In this document: positions 51,743 through 60,433 of the stretch, one piece after another
Layout of the letters: every line of letters begins with the position of its first letter
How positions within the stretch are numbered: position 1 is the stretch's first letter
From: Streptomyces justiciae
GTDB taxonomy: Bacteria; Actinomycetota; Actinomycetes; Streptomycetales; Streptomycetaceae
NCBI RefSeq assembly: GCF_015163075.1
Contig: NZ_JADDXU010000024.1
Location: 62,001 to 126,000 of the forward strand
Direction: 5' to 3'
DNA length: 64,000 nt
The notes under the pieces: model-generated
The model's input: only the letters and a program-made list of their open reading frames with translations
Databases searched by the model: none
Told to the model about the DNA's origin: nothing
Position numbers and translations under genes: made by a program

Positions 51743-52420
51743 GTGCTCAGCAACCCCCCGCTCCCGGGGAGCGAATCCTGCCCCGAGCTGATGCTCTTCG
51801 ACCTGGACGGCGTCTTGATGGATTCCCTGCCGGCGATGCGGGCAGCCTGGGAGGCCGTGACGGCCGAGCTGGGGGTTCCGGTCCCCTTCGCGGCTTACGC
51901 CCAGCACCTGGGCAGGCCGTTCGGTGACATCCTGGCGCTGTTTGACCTGGGCAAGGGCGAGGAGGGCGGCGCGGGGTTCGCCGAGGCGTACGAGAGCGCG
52001 GCTGTCCGCTTCGCGCACCTCGCACGGCCGTTTCCCGGAGTCGAACAGGCCCTGCAGGACATCGTCGCCGCAGATTGCCGGCTCGGGGTCGTGACATCCA
52101 AGTCCGCCGCCCGCGCACAGCCGATGCTGGCCGTCCTCGGCGCTCCGTTCGCCGTCCTGCGCACCCCGGACCAGGGCCGCGGCAAGCCGTCCCCCGACAC
52201 GCTGCTGCTGGCACTGGTGGAGGCCGCGACCGACCCTGCGGACGCCCTCTATGTCGGCGACATGCCCGTCGATCAGGAGGCAGCGCAGCGAGCCGGACTG
52301 CGCTACGCCCACGCGGCCTGGGGATACGGGGCACCCACCAAGCCGCTGCCGCTCATCCTCCAAGAGCCCTCCCAGCTCGTCGACTTGGCCCGCGGACTGC
52401 CTTCGAGGGGGACGGCATGA
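51743..52420 (+). CDS. HAD-superfamily phosphatase, first gene of operon
   Basis: GTG 51743 follows GGAGG at 6 bases; the frame is open further upstream without coding character. The 225-residue product has all four HAD motifs: LFDLDGVLMDS (D20, D22), VVTSKS, the Lys in GKPSPDTLL and YVGDMPVDQEAA. The helical cap between motifs I and II fits phosphoglycolate-phosphatase-like or sugar/nucleotide monophosphatases. Its stop overlaps the next start (ATGA). In this operon it might dephosphorylate a sugar or nucleotide intermediate; this is inference. Confidence 0.88.
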   Translation: MLSNPPLPGSESCPELMLFDLDGVLMDSLPAMRAAWEAVTAELGVPVPFAAYAQHLGRPFGDILALFDLGKGEEGGAGFAEAYESAAVRFAHLARPFPGVEQALQDIVAADCRLGVVTSKSAARAQPMLAVLGAPFAVLRTPDQGRGKPSPDTLLLALVEAATDPADALYVGDMPVDQEAAQRAGLRYAHAAWGYGAPTKPLPLILQEPSQLVDLARGLPSRGTA

Positions 52421-54021
52421 CCACGACGGAGGCCCTGCACCGCGAGGTCGACGCAGTGATGGCCGCGCTGGAGGACGCCTACGCAGACGCGGCACTCACC
52501 CCGGGCGGGGTGGGCTGGCTGCGGGTCCACTACGTTCCCGTCCGCCGCCTGGTCGCACGCCTGGCCAGGCGCCTGCTGGCAATGCACGATCCCACGGCTC
52601 CGTGCGGCGGGCCACAGCCCTTGGGCGTGGCCCACGACAGCGCGGCGATCGGCTACGTCTCGTACGACGTGACAGACGCCGGCGTCGCGTACGTACTGGG
52701 ACTGGGGGACGAGGATCCACCGAACGGGCCTGACAGCACCCGGCCCCAGGATGCACGGCTGCCTTCCGGCATGCGGAGCACACCGGTGTGCGCCCTGTCG
52801 TGGTCGTCCCGTCATGCCGCGACCCTGCTGCCGGTGCTCGCCGAACTGGCCGACCGAGGAATCGCCACCACCGTCGTGGACGCGTCCACCGACCCGGCAC
52901 AGCGGTTTCCCGAACCCCATACACCACAGATCACCGTCGTACCAATTCCCGACACGCTCTTCGCGCACCACGGAGGACCGCCGCTCAAGCCACCGAGCGT
53001 GCACCCGAAGGGACCGACCGCGACCGTCGGCCGGCATGAGGTTTCGCTCGGCCGCCTCGCTCACCTCGTCTCGCAGGTTCTCGTGCACAGCACGGATTGC
53101 ACCCAGCCCTCCTGGTCGTCAGTGCTCATGGCCGAGCGCTGGCTCCACGCCGCCCTCGCCACCCTCCGCCCCGACGTGCTGCTGTGCAGCAACGACACCA
53201 GCCCCCTCGGAGTCCTGGCCGTCGCCGCCGCAGAACGCGCCGGCGCGAGCACCGTCTACGTCCAGCACGGAGCCTGGACCGACGGACAGGTCGGCTGGCG
53301 GGCACAGCACTGCCGCCACGTAGCCGTGATGGGCTCGCGTGACGTCCTCACCGCACACGCCTGGACCCGGCGCACCGACGCCCGCACCCACATCGTCGGC
53401 CAGCCCCGCTTCGACTCACTCGCAGACATCGACCGCGCTGGGCAACGCGCCTACCTCATCGAGCTGTTGACGAAGCAGACGGGCCTCGAACCCGCGCGGA
53501 TCGCGGTCTGGGCTTGCCAACCCTTCAGCGAGCTGCGGCTCATCGACCAGTTCGACGCGATCGCGGAGGGCCTGCGGAACACGTCCCGCCGCTGGGGCCT
53601 GGTGCTGGCTCCGCACCCCGCACAGGGCCCCTCCGCCCTGACCGCGCTCCTCGACTCGGCCCAGGACATCGCCGTGGCCGTGGCCGCGCCGGAGGTGGGC
53701 GCCCACGGCTGCCTGGCCGGAGCGGACGCCCTGCTCAGCGCATCGTCCACCTGCGGCATCGAGGCATTGCTCCTCGACGTACCCGTGCTGGAACTGGCCC
53801 TGCCGGCAACCCGCACGCTCCAACTCGCCGACCACGGCGCGGCCCAGAGATGCCAGTCCGACGCCGAGATCACCGTGGCCCTCGCGCGCATCGACCGGAC
53901 CTCGGACACCGTCCGAGTGCCCGCGGCTGCCAAGCACTCCATCTGCCGATGGGACGGCCGCAGCGCCGTAGCCGTCGCCGACATCGTCGTCAACGCCATG
54001 GCCGAGCACAGCACCCTGTGA
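52417..54021 (+). CDS. GT-B-like transferase
   Basis: ATG 52417 overlaps the HAD stop. The 534-residue product has an N-terminal helical part and two Rossmann-like halves. The signature stretches are LRPDVLLCSNDTSPLGVLAV, GASTVYVQHGAWTDGQVG, VMGSRDVLTAHAW, IVGQPRFDSL and a C-terminal sugar-nucleotide-type site (LLSASSTCGIEALLLDVPVL). The pattern recalls CDP-glycerol or polysialic-acid type GT-B transferases and UDP-GlcNAc 2-epimerase folds, which use CMP or UDP sugars. With a CMP-sugar synthetase in the same operon, a CMP-sugar donor is attractive. The exact reaction is unknown. Confidence 0.7.
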   Translation: MTTTEALHREVDAVMAALEDAYADAALTPGGVGWLRVHYVPVRRLVARLARRLLAMHDPTAPCGGPQPLGVAHDSAAIGYVSYDVTDAGVAYVLGLGDEDPPNGPDSTRPQDARLPSGMRSTPVCALSWSSRHAATLLPVLAELADRGIATTVVDASTDPAQRFPEPHTPQITVVPIPDTLFAHHGGPPLKPPSVHPKGPTATVGRHEVSLGRLAHLVSQVLVHSTDCTQPSWSSVLMAERWLHAALATLRPDVLLCSNDTSPLGVLAVAAAERAGASTVYVQHGAWTDGQVGWRAQHCRHVAVMGSRDVLTAHAWTRRTDARTHIVGQPRFDSLADIDRAGQRAYLIELLTKQTGLEPARIAVWACQPFSELRLIDQFDAIAEGLRNTSRRWGLVLAPHPAQGPSALTALLDSAQDIAVAVAAPEVGAHGCLAGADALLSASSTCGIEALLLDVPVLELALPATRTLQLADHGAAQRCQSDAEITVALARIDRTSDTVRVPAAAKHSICRWDGRSAVAVADIVVNAMAEHSTL

Positions 54022-54049
54022 CCCGGCCACCCCACGAAACGGATCACCG

Positions 54050-55021
54050 ATGACCATCTCGCTCGAGGGCGACAGCGCCGCCCTGCTCTTCGCAGAAGCC
54101 GTACGCGCAACCGCCGACCACGGACGACCCGTCAGCCCGCGCGGCATGCCGACACGAGAACTCCACGGCGCACACCTGGTGTTGACCAAACCCCGCGCCC
54201 GCCTCCTCCACCTGCCGCCTGCCCGGATCCTCAACCCTGCCTTCGCCGCCGCCGAGACGGTCTGGCACCTGCTCGGCTCGGACGCCCCCTGGATCTTCGA
54301 CTACAACAACCGACTGCGCCGGTACGCCGACAACGGCCTCCTGCGCGGCGCGTACGGCCCCCGGATGCGCCGCTGGGGCGGCCACATCGACCAGCTCGCC
54401 GAGGCCATCAGAACCCTTCGCGAGGACCCCGACTCACGACGTGCGGTGATCCAGCTCTACGACCCGGCCCAGGATGCGGCCGGCCACCGCGACGTGCCCT
54501 GCACCCTCGGCTTCCGCTTCCAACTGCGCCAGGGACAGCTGCACATGGCGACCACGATGCGCAGCCAGGACGCGCGGACCGGCTTGCCCTACGACCTGTT
54601 CTTCGCGACCGTGCTCCACGAGCTGATGGCAGGCTGGGTGCACGCCGACCTCGGGACCTACCACCACCACGTCGACTCCCTGCACCTGTACGAGGACGAC
54701 ATGTCCGCCGCCGGCACCCTGCCCCACACCGAATCCGGTCGGCCGGTCGAGGAGATGCCCGAACTCGCCACGCCCTGGGAGGACTTTGACGAGCTGCTCG
54801 GCAGGGTCCGGCGGGACGGAGAGGTGCCGTCACATCCCGGATGGAGCCAGTTGGGGGCGGCCATGCGCAGCTACCGGCTATGGAAGAGCGGCGAGTTGGA
54901 GCAGGCGGAGGCGATGGCCGCACAGATGGCCGCCCCGCTCGGCACCGCACTGGTCGATTGGTACGCCCACTTGCGGGCCCGCAGGGCATCGCGCGCCGCG
55001 ACCGCTGGAGGCGCCCGATGA
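54050..55021 (+). CDS. Thymidylate-synthase-fold enzyme, predicted cytosine (hydroxy)methylase
   Basis: ATG 54050 gives 323 residues. The TS active site is recognisable: catalytic Cys151 in DVPCTLGFRF, RSQD (R171, S172, D174) for the phosphate, and the C-terminal GTYHHHVDSLHLY ligand site. The key position after GLP is Asp182 (GLPYD) where TS has Asn; in dCMP-acting relatives such as T4 dCMP hydroxymethylase the same site is Asp. I therefore predict a CMP or dCMP substrate with methylene-tetrahydrofolate. Its stop overlaps the carbamoyltransferase start (ATGA). The enzyme probably makes 5-hydroxymethyl- or 5-methyl-cytosine nucleotide for the pathway. It is unlikely to be a housekeeping TS. 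Confidence 0.85.
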   Translation: MTISLEGDSAALLFAEAVRATADHGRPVSPRGMPTRELHGAHLVLTKPRARLLHLPPARILNPAFAAAETVWHLLGSDAPWIFDYNNRLRRYADNGLLRGAYGPRMRRWGGHIDQLAEAIRTLREDPDSRRAVIQLYDPAQDAAGHRDVPCTLGFRFQLRQGQLHMATTMRSQDARTGLPYDLFFATVLHELMAGWVHADLGTYHHHVDSLHLYEDDMSAAGTLPHTESGRPVEEMPELATPWEDFDELLGRVRRDGEVPSHPGWSQLGAAMRSYRLWKSGELEQAEAMAAQMAAPLGTALVDWYAHLRARRASRAATAGGAR

Positions 55022-56738
55022 AGGCGGTGCTGGGCCTGTGCTCGTACACCCACGACTCCGCGGCCGCGCTGCTCCTCGACGGCCGTCTCGTCGGGTTCGT
55101 CGAGGAGGAACGGCTCGGCCAGGACAAGCACACCAAGGCGTATCCGGAACTCGCCGTCACCTGGCTGCTGAAGGAGGCGGGCCTCCGGCCGCAAGACATC
55201 GACGCGGTCGGCTACAACTTCTCCGCCGCGCACTACCTGCACGCCGTGCCGCGCGCTGCGAAGCTGCTGCTCTCCGCCGAGACGCGCAGCCGGGCGGTAC
55301 CAAGAGGGCTGGGGTTCACGACGGTCGCGGGCCGGACGCTGGCGCGCCGGCACACGCTGGCCGGGAAGTTCCCGAACGCCCAAGTCCGCTCGTCCCTCCA
55401 CCACACGACCCACCAGACCTACGCCTTCGCCGCCTCCGGATTCCAAGAGGCAGCGGTCCTGGTGGTGGACAGCCTCGGAGAGACCCAGACCACGACGATC
55501 GCCCACGGCAGGCAACCAAGCCCCGGGCGTCCCCAGCTGCGTACCTTTCACGCGATCGACGACCCGGCGTCGCTTGGCTATGTGTACGGCGCGGTCACCA
55601 TGCACCTTGGCTGGCGGCGCGGCGATGAAGAGGGAACCGTGATGGCGCTGGCCGCGCTCGGCGATCCAGCCCGCTTCCGCCCGCTGTTCGAACACGCAGT
55701 GCGGACGACCCGCACCGGTTTCGTGGTCGCGCCCGACCTCTTCCCACCAAGGACACTGCGGCGCGGCGCGGCACGCGTCACGGCGGGGTTCATCGCGGCG
55801 ACCTGTCCGCCCCGCCGCCCGGACGAGCCTGTCGAGCAGATCCACCGGGATCTCGCAGCCGCGTTGCAGGAGCGCACCGAGGCAGTGCTCTGCCACCTCG
55901 CCCGCATGGCACGGCAAGGCACCGGCGCATCACGGCTGTGCCTGGGCGGCGGTGTGGCGGCCAACTGCGTCGGCGTGGGCCGGATCGTCGAGGAGGGCAT
56001 TTTCGACGAGGTCTTCGTCCCGCCCGCACCGGGCGACTCCGGCACGGCGATCGGCGCTGCCGCCGCCGTCCACCTGACCACGGCGCCCCAACCGCTGACA
56101 GGCTTCGCGGGCGCCTGCTACCTCGGCCCGTCCTGGGCATCGCCGATCACTGACTGGGATCGCTGGCCAGGGCTGCGGACACAACGCCTCACCTCGGATC
56201 ACGCCCGTGTGGAATTCCTCGCCAACCAGCTGGCGCAAGGCCGGATCGTCGGCCTCTTCCAGGGCCGGGTGGAGGCCGGCCCGCGCGCGCTGGGCAACCG
56301 ATCCATCCTGGCGTCTCCGCTCAGCACCGCAATCGCGGACCGCCTGAACGCCACGGTGAAGTTCCGCGAGCCGTTCCGTCCCTTCGCGCCGGTCGTCCAG
56401 GCGCCGAACGCGCGGGGGAGTACTTCACCCTCGGCCAGCCGGCGCCCTTCATGTCGATGGCGTCGCAGGTCACCGACAAGGCCCGCGAACAGACCCCGGC
56501 GATCGTGCACACCAACCAGACAGCACGCGTCCAGACCCTCACGCCCGGCCAGAACCCGTTCCTGCACGCCGTGCTGGACGCCTTCGCACGGCGCACCGGC
56601 GTCCCCGTACTGATCAACACCTCCCTCAACATCAAAGGCAAGCCGATCTGCGGCACGCCGGAGATGGCCCTGGACTGCCTGACCGGCTCCGGGCTCGACG
56701 CGCTGCTCCTCGAAGACTGGTGGGTGACGAAGCGATGA
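55018..56738 (+). pseudogene. O-carbamoyltransferase, frameshifted near its C-terminus
   Basis: ATG 55018 overlaps the TS-like gene. The N-terminal Kae1-like half has H12/D13 in SYTHDSAA, the metal site SLHHTTH (H128, H129, H132), VVDSLGET and LGGGVAANC. The YrdC-like carbamoylating half has GRVEAGPRALGNRSILASPL. The frame breaks near 56406: one G is missing where relatives read APERAGEYFTLG, and the rest (MSMASQVTDKAREQ to WWVTKR) lies in the next frame. With one base restored the protein is about 573 residues. The lesion may be a sequencing error or real. Such enzymes carbamoylate hydroxyls in nucleoside and aminoglycoside antibiotics (PolO, TobZ, NovN). Confidence 0.88.
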
Positions 56739-57772
56739 GGATCGGCTACAGCTTCTGGGGCTTCCTGGGCCCTGGCATCACCGACACACCCGACGGTGGC
56801 CGCAGCCACCGCCGCCCCTTCGTCGACGCGCTCATCGCCGACGGCCACGAGATCGTCTTCCTCCAGGCCGATCGCGACCGCGCCGAAGCCGGCGACATCC
56901 TCGACTACTCCTTCGCCCCCGACGACTTCCCCGAGATCGACGTGCTGTTCCTGGAGTGGCGCTGGCCGATCCCGGGCCGCAACACCACGGACTGCGCCAG
57001 CCCCGGCCACACCTGCGACCTGCACCGGCAGAACACACTCCTGCACCACTACACGGCCAGCCGCCGCACCCCCATGGTCATCTGGGACAAGGACCGCCGC
57101 CTTACGGCCGACTCCCCATGGCGACACGACCCCGGCGTCGCCGTCTGTGAAGCGGCCCTCAGCCCCTCACCGGGCGCCACATCCCTGCTCTTCCCTGTAG
57201 CGGACGAATGGCTCGACAACACAACCCCCGAAGCACTGGCCCGCACGAACCGACCGCTCTCGCTTGCCTACGTCGGCAACCAGTACGACCGCGACGACAC
57301 CTTCGACCACTACTTCGCACCCGCCGCGGTGCACGTTCCGCACGCCGTCGTGGGCAAGTGGCACAACACCACCCGCTGGCCGCACGTGACCTTCCTCGGC
57401 CGCCACGGTTTCCACGACGCGATGAGGCTGTACGGCAGGGCGCTGGCCACGGTCCTGCTGCTGCCCCGGCGTTACGCCCGAGCCGGGCAGATGACGCAAC
57501 GGATCTTCGAGGCCGTCCTCTCCGGCTGCCTGCCTCTTTGCCCCGCGGACATCCGTCACGCCCAACGCTTCGTCCCGCCCCCGCTCCTCGTGCGGACCGG
57601 CTCGGACGTCGTGCACACGCTGCACCGGCTCCGCACCGAGGCCGGCACCGACACCCATATCCAACTGCTCGCGGACTGCGTGTCCCGTCTCGAACCGTTC
57701 CGCCTCAGTCGGCAGGTCAAGGTGCTGAACGGCCTCGTGAACACCCTCGCGCCCGCCGGAGGCGTCCGATGA
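56735..57772 (+). CDS. Glycosyltransferase-like protein
   Basis: ATG 56735 overlaps the carbamoyltransferase stop (ATGA), which argues that the latter is normally translated to 56738. The 345-residue product begins MRIGYSFWGFLGPGITDTPD, typical of GT-B N-terminal domains, with DVLFLEWRWPIPG, PMVIWDKDRRLTA, LSLAYVGNQYDRDD, FLGRHGFHDAMRLYGRALAT and QMTQRIFEAVLSGCLPLCPA (a glycosyltransferase group 1-type site). It lies 30 bases before the kinase gene. Donor and acceptor are unknown. Confidence 0.75.
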   Translation: MRIGYSFWGFLGPGITDTPDGGRSHRRPFVDALIADGHEIVFLQADRDRAEAGDILDYSFAPDDFPEIDVLFLEWRWPIPGRNTTDCASPGHTCDLHRQNTLLHHYTASRRTPMVIWDKDRRLTADSPWRHDPGVAVCEAALSPSPGATSLLFPVADEWLDNTTPEALARTNRPLSLAYVGNQYDRDDTFDHYFAPAAVHVPHAVVGKWHNTTRWPHVTFLGRHGFHDAMRLYGRALATVLLLPRRYARAGQMTQRIFEAVLSGCLPLCPADIRHAQRFVPPPLLVRTGSDVVHTLHRLRTEAGTDTHIQLLADCVSRLEPFRLSRQVKVLNGLVNTLAPAGGVR

Positions 57773-57802
57773 ACCCGTCCCGTCCCCCTACCCTGGAGCA
57801 CC

Positions 57803-58312
57803 ATGAAGAGGGTCGCGATCGTGGGCTGCGGAGGCAGCGGCAAGTCGTACGTCGCCCGGGAACTCGGCCGACGGCTCGACGCCCCGGTGACGCACCTGGA
57901 CGCCGTCTACTACGACGACGACTGGAACGAGTTGCCGAAGGACACGTTCGCCCAGCTGCAGCGCGACCTCGTCGCCACTCCGAACTGGGTGATCGACGGC
58001 AACTACAACTCGACCCTCCAGATCCGGCTGGAAGCCTGCGACACCGTGGTGTTCATGGACACGCCCACATGGACCTGCCTCTGGGGCGTCCTGTCCCGAC
58101 AACTCCGCCACGGTCACGGCCAGAACAAGGACAACGGCATCTACAACCGCATCCACCTGGGCGTGCTCCGCTACGTCCTCTCGTACCGCCGCACGATGCG
58201 CCCGCGAGTGCTGGCGAAGATCGACGAGCATGCGCGCAGCCACGCGCAGGTGGTCATGCTGACGAGCAGACGCCAGGCCAGGCGCTGGCTCAGCGAAACG
58301 GCGGCCGGGTAG
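57803..58312 (+). CDS. P-loop nucleoside/nucleotide kinase-like protein
   Basis: ATG 57803 gives 169 residues. Walker A is VGCGGSGKS at residues 7-15. Other adenylate-kinase-like features are THLDAVYYDDDWN, WVIDGNYNSTL, DTVVFMDTP and the lid-like basic stretch RQLRHGHGQNKDN. This is the family annotated as topology modulation or FlaR-like kinase; true substrates are unknown, but a phosphorylated small molecule is expected. Position within the operon suggests nucleoside or sugar phosphorylation. It is separated by 46 bases from the next gene. Confidence 0.82.
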   Translation: MKRVAIVGCGGSGKSYVARELGRRLDAPVTHLDAVYYDDDWNELPKDTFAQLQRDLVATPNWVIDGNYNSTLQIRLEACDTVVFMDTPTWTCLWGVLSRQLRHGHGQNKDNGIYNRIHLGVLRYVLSYRRTMRPRVLAKIDEHARSHAQVVMLTSRRQARRWLSETAAG

Positions 58313-58358
58313 CCAAAGCTCTCGACGTCGCCTCCATCCAAGTCGGCGGCGACCGCTC

Positions 58359-59132
58359 ATGACCGGGGGGACCTTCACCAAGACGTACGCCACCGAGGCC
58401 GAGCGCGTGCGAGCCCAGCACAACCACGAGTGGCTCAGCCACCATGCCGCACCCATGACGGTGCCCCCGATCACGGGCTCCGGGCCGGGGAAGCTGACGT
58501 TCGCATGGACCGACGGCCGCCACGCGGAACCTCGCGACCTCGAACAACTCGCCCGACACCTGGGCGCCTGCCACGAAGCAGCCTGGCGGAGCACCCTGCA
58601 CAAGGCCCGCCTCACAACGGCGTACGTATCGGACGGCCACGTCCTTGCGAGCTTCATCGGCCCCCGCGCCACCGCCCTGTGCGAACGCTTCCGAGTGGGC
58701 TACGTTGCCTCGGCCCAAGCCCTGGACGCGACTCTCGCTCTTCTGCACAGGACAGCCGATCGCCCGGCCGCCTTCTACAAGGACACCAACCCACGCAACA
58801 TCCTGATCCCCGCGTCCGGTCCACCAGTCACCGTCGACACGGACGACCTCACCCTCGCCCCGTTCGCCTACGACCTGGCGAAGCTCGTCGTCACCCTGTC
58901 CATGACGTACGGCCAACTCCCGGTCGCACTGATCGACCGAGCCCTCACCGCGTACAACACGGCCGCCGCCGCCCACCACGCCCGCCTGGGGGAGATCACC
59001 CTCACCCAGCTCATGGAGTACGCCGAACTCCACGGCATCCTCACCGCGCCGTACGTCGGTCGCGGAGGCTACCGCCGGCCTTGGCCCCACGTACGCCCGA
59101 CTCCGACACCCCGGAGCCCTACATGCCCCTGA
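58359..59132 (+). CDS. Aminoglycoside-kinase-like phosphotransferase
   Basis: ATG 58359 gives 257 residues. Kinase hallmarks are the N-terminal FTKTYAT segment, a catalytic loop FYKDTNPRNILI with the Asp near 142 and an Asn, and VDTDDLTLAPFAYDLAKLVV providing the metal Asp. The glycine-rich loop and the Lys-Glu pair are less clear. The frame ends VRPTPTPRSPTCP exactly where an epimerase fragment begins, so the last residues may come from a deletion junction. It could phosphorylate a sugar, a nucleoside or the product (self-resistance). The exact role is unknown. Confidence 0.7.
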   Translation: MTGGTFTKTYATEAERVRAQHNHEWLSHHAAPMTVPPITGSGPGKLTFAWTDGRHAEPRDLEQLARHLGACHEAAWRSTLHKARLTTAYVSDGHVLASFIGPRATALCERFRVGYVASAQALDATLALLHRTADRPAAFYKDTNPRNILIPASGPPVTVDTDDLTLAPFAYDLAKLVVTLSMTYGQLPVALIDRALTAYNTAAAAHHARLGEITLTQLMEYAELHGILTAPYVGRGGYRRPWPHVRPTPTPRSPTCP

Positions 59133-59431
59133 CGTACGTCGGCGACGTCGTACGCGCCACGATCGCGGCATGCGTCGCGGAGGTGGCGAACCTCGGCGCC
59201 GTGATCAATGTCGCTTCCGGGCACAGTACTTCCCTCTCCACGGTTCTTGACGTCGCCGAGCGCCTCACGGGTCACCCGGTCGCCGTCGAGCGGGTCGGAG
59301 CCCGAGCAGGCGACGTGCCCGCCACCCTTGCGGATATCACCCAGGCCCGCGACCTGCTGGCCTGGAAGCCGGAGGTATCACTGACTGACGGCATGAAACA
59401 GCAACTCCGCCGCCTGAAGGAGTCCGCCTGA
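59123..59431 (+). pseudogene. C-terminal fragment of an NAD-dependent sugar epimerase
   Basis: From ATG 59123 the translation reads MPLTYVGDVVRATIAACVAE, VANLGAVINVASGHSTSLST, LTGHPVAVERVGARAGDVPA and LADITQARDLLAWKPEVSLT, the C-terminal third of extended SDR sugar epimerases/dehydratases (YVGDVV ... G..vNvasG ... gDvp.t.AD...A...LgwkP). The Rossmann half with GxxGxxG and YxxxK is missing. Its stop overlaps the kdsB-like start (TGATG). The fragment sits in the operon, so a deletion removed its first two thirds and joined it to the kinase gene. Confidence 0.8.
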
Positions 59432-60156
59432 TGCTGCGCGTCGCCGCCGTCATCCCCTGCCGCTACGGCTCAACCCGCTTCCCCGGCAAACCCCTCGCCG
59501 AACTGGCCGGCATGCCCCTGATGTGGCACGTCCATCAGCAATGCCTCAAGGCCCGGCAAGTCGCTGAGGCGGTGGTCGCGACCGACGACGAGCGCATAGC
59601 CGACGCCTGCGTACGGCTCGGAATCCCGCACCGGATGACCGGCGAGCACGCAACTGGCACGGATCGGGTGGCCGAGTGCGCCGAGCACCTGGACGCCGAT
59701 GTCATCGTCAACGTTCAGGGGGACGAGCCCTTCATCGTGCCTGCCGCGATCGATGCCGTCGTATCTGTACTCCTGGGACCCGAGGCGCCGCCGCACGGCG
59801 GCGCAAACGGCTACGCCGAGATCATTAACCCCGCCGCCGTAATTGACCACAATGTGGTCAAGGTCGTGCTCCGTGCGGACGGTACAGCGCTGGCGTTCTC
59901 GCGACACCCGATCCCGTATCCGAAGGGCCTCCAGCCCACCTACCTACGTCAACTCGGCCTGTACGCCTTCACTCCGGAAGCCCTTCGCACCGCAACTCGT
60001 CTCCCACCCGGCCCAGCGGAGAAGTCCGAAGGCATCGAGATGCTCCGCTTCTTGGAGCACTCGCTCCCGGTGACCATGGTGCGAGTGCAGCATGAGGGCA
60101 TCGCCATTGACACCCCGGAAGATCTCCAGCGCGCGCAGTCACGGTTGCGAGGGTGA
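59431..60156 (+). CDS. KdsB-type CMP-sugar synthetase
   Basis: ATG 59431 overlaps the previous stop. The 241-residue product matches CMP-Kdo synthetase: IPCRYGSTRFPGKPLAELAG (CTP-binding loop), AVVATDDERIADAC, MTGEHATGTDRVAECAEHLD, VIVNVQGDEPFI (metal Asp), SRHPIPYP and EGIEMLRFLEH, HEGIAIDTPEDL. The family transfers CMP from CTP to a 2-keto sugar acid. Gram-positive bacteria do not make lipopolysaccharide Kdo, so the substrate here is probably a different keto-acid sugar made by this operon. It is the last + strand gene of the operon. Confidence 0.9.
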   Translation: MLRVAAVIPCRYGSTRFPGKPLAELAGMPLMWHVHQQCLKARQVAEAVVATDDERIADACVRLGIPHRMTGEHATGTDRVAECAEHLDADVIVNVQGDEPFIVPAAIDAVVSVLLGPEAPPHGGANGYAEIINPAAVIDHNVVKVVLRADGTALAFSRHPIPYPKGLQPTYLRQLGLYAFTPEALRTATRLPPGPAEKSEGIEMLRFLEHSLPVTMVRVQHEGIAIDTPEDLQRAQSRLRG

Positions 60157-60433
60157 GCGGTTGTGTCTCGACGGCGTAAAACGGGTGGCTGGCTGCTCCG
60201 GCGGGGCTTTCGGCAGCTAACAGTGTCGAGAAATCTGTGGCAGGGAGCCAGAGCGTCCAGGGTTCATGCGGACCGGCGAGAGAGGGCAGTCATCGACTTC
60301 CGTGGACTGACTTCCTTGAGTGGATCCGTCTGGATGAGCTCGCCTAGGCGCTTCCGCCAGTAATCGAGGTTGTGGCCAACAGTCGCTGCCGTGACGTTGC
60401 CCGGGGGGAGCCGGGTGTTGCGTGCACCGGCTC

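Noticed and set aside
60264..60433. Minus-strand frame with HNLDYWRKRLGELIQ
   Set aside because: Coding-like, but it lacks a start of its own and is fused in frame only to antisense of the MFS gene. It may be a gene fragment; evidence is too thin.
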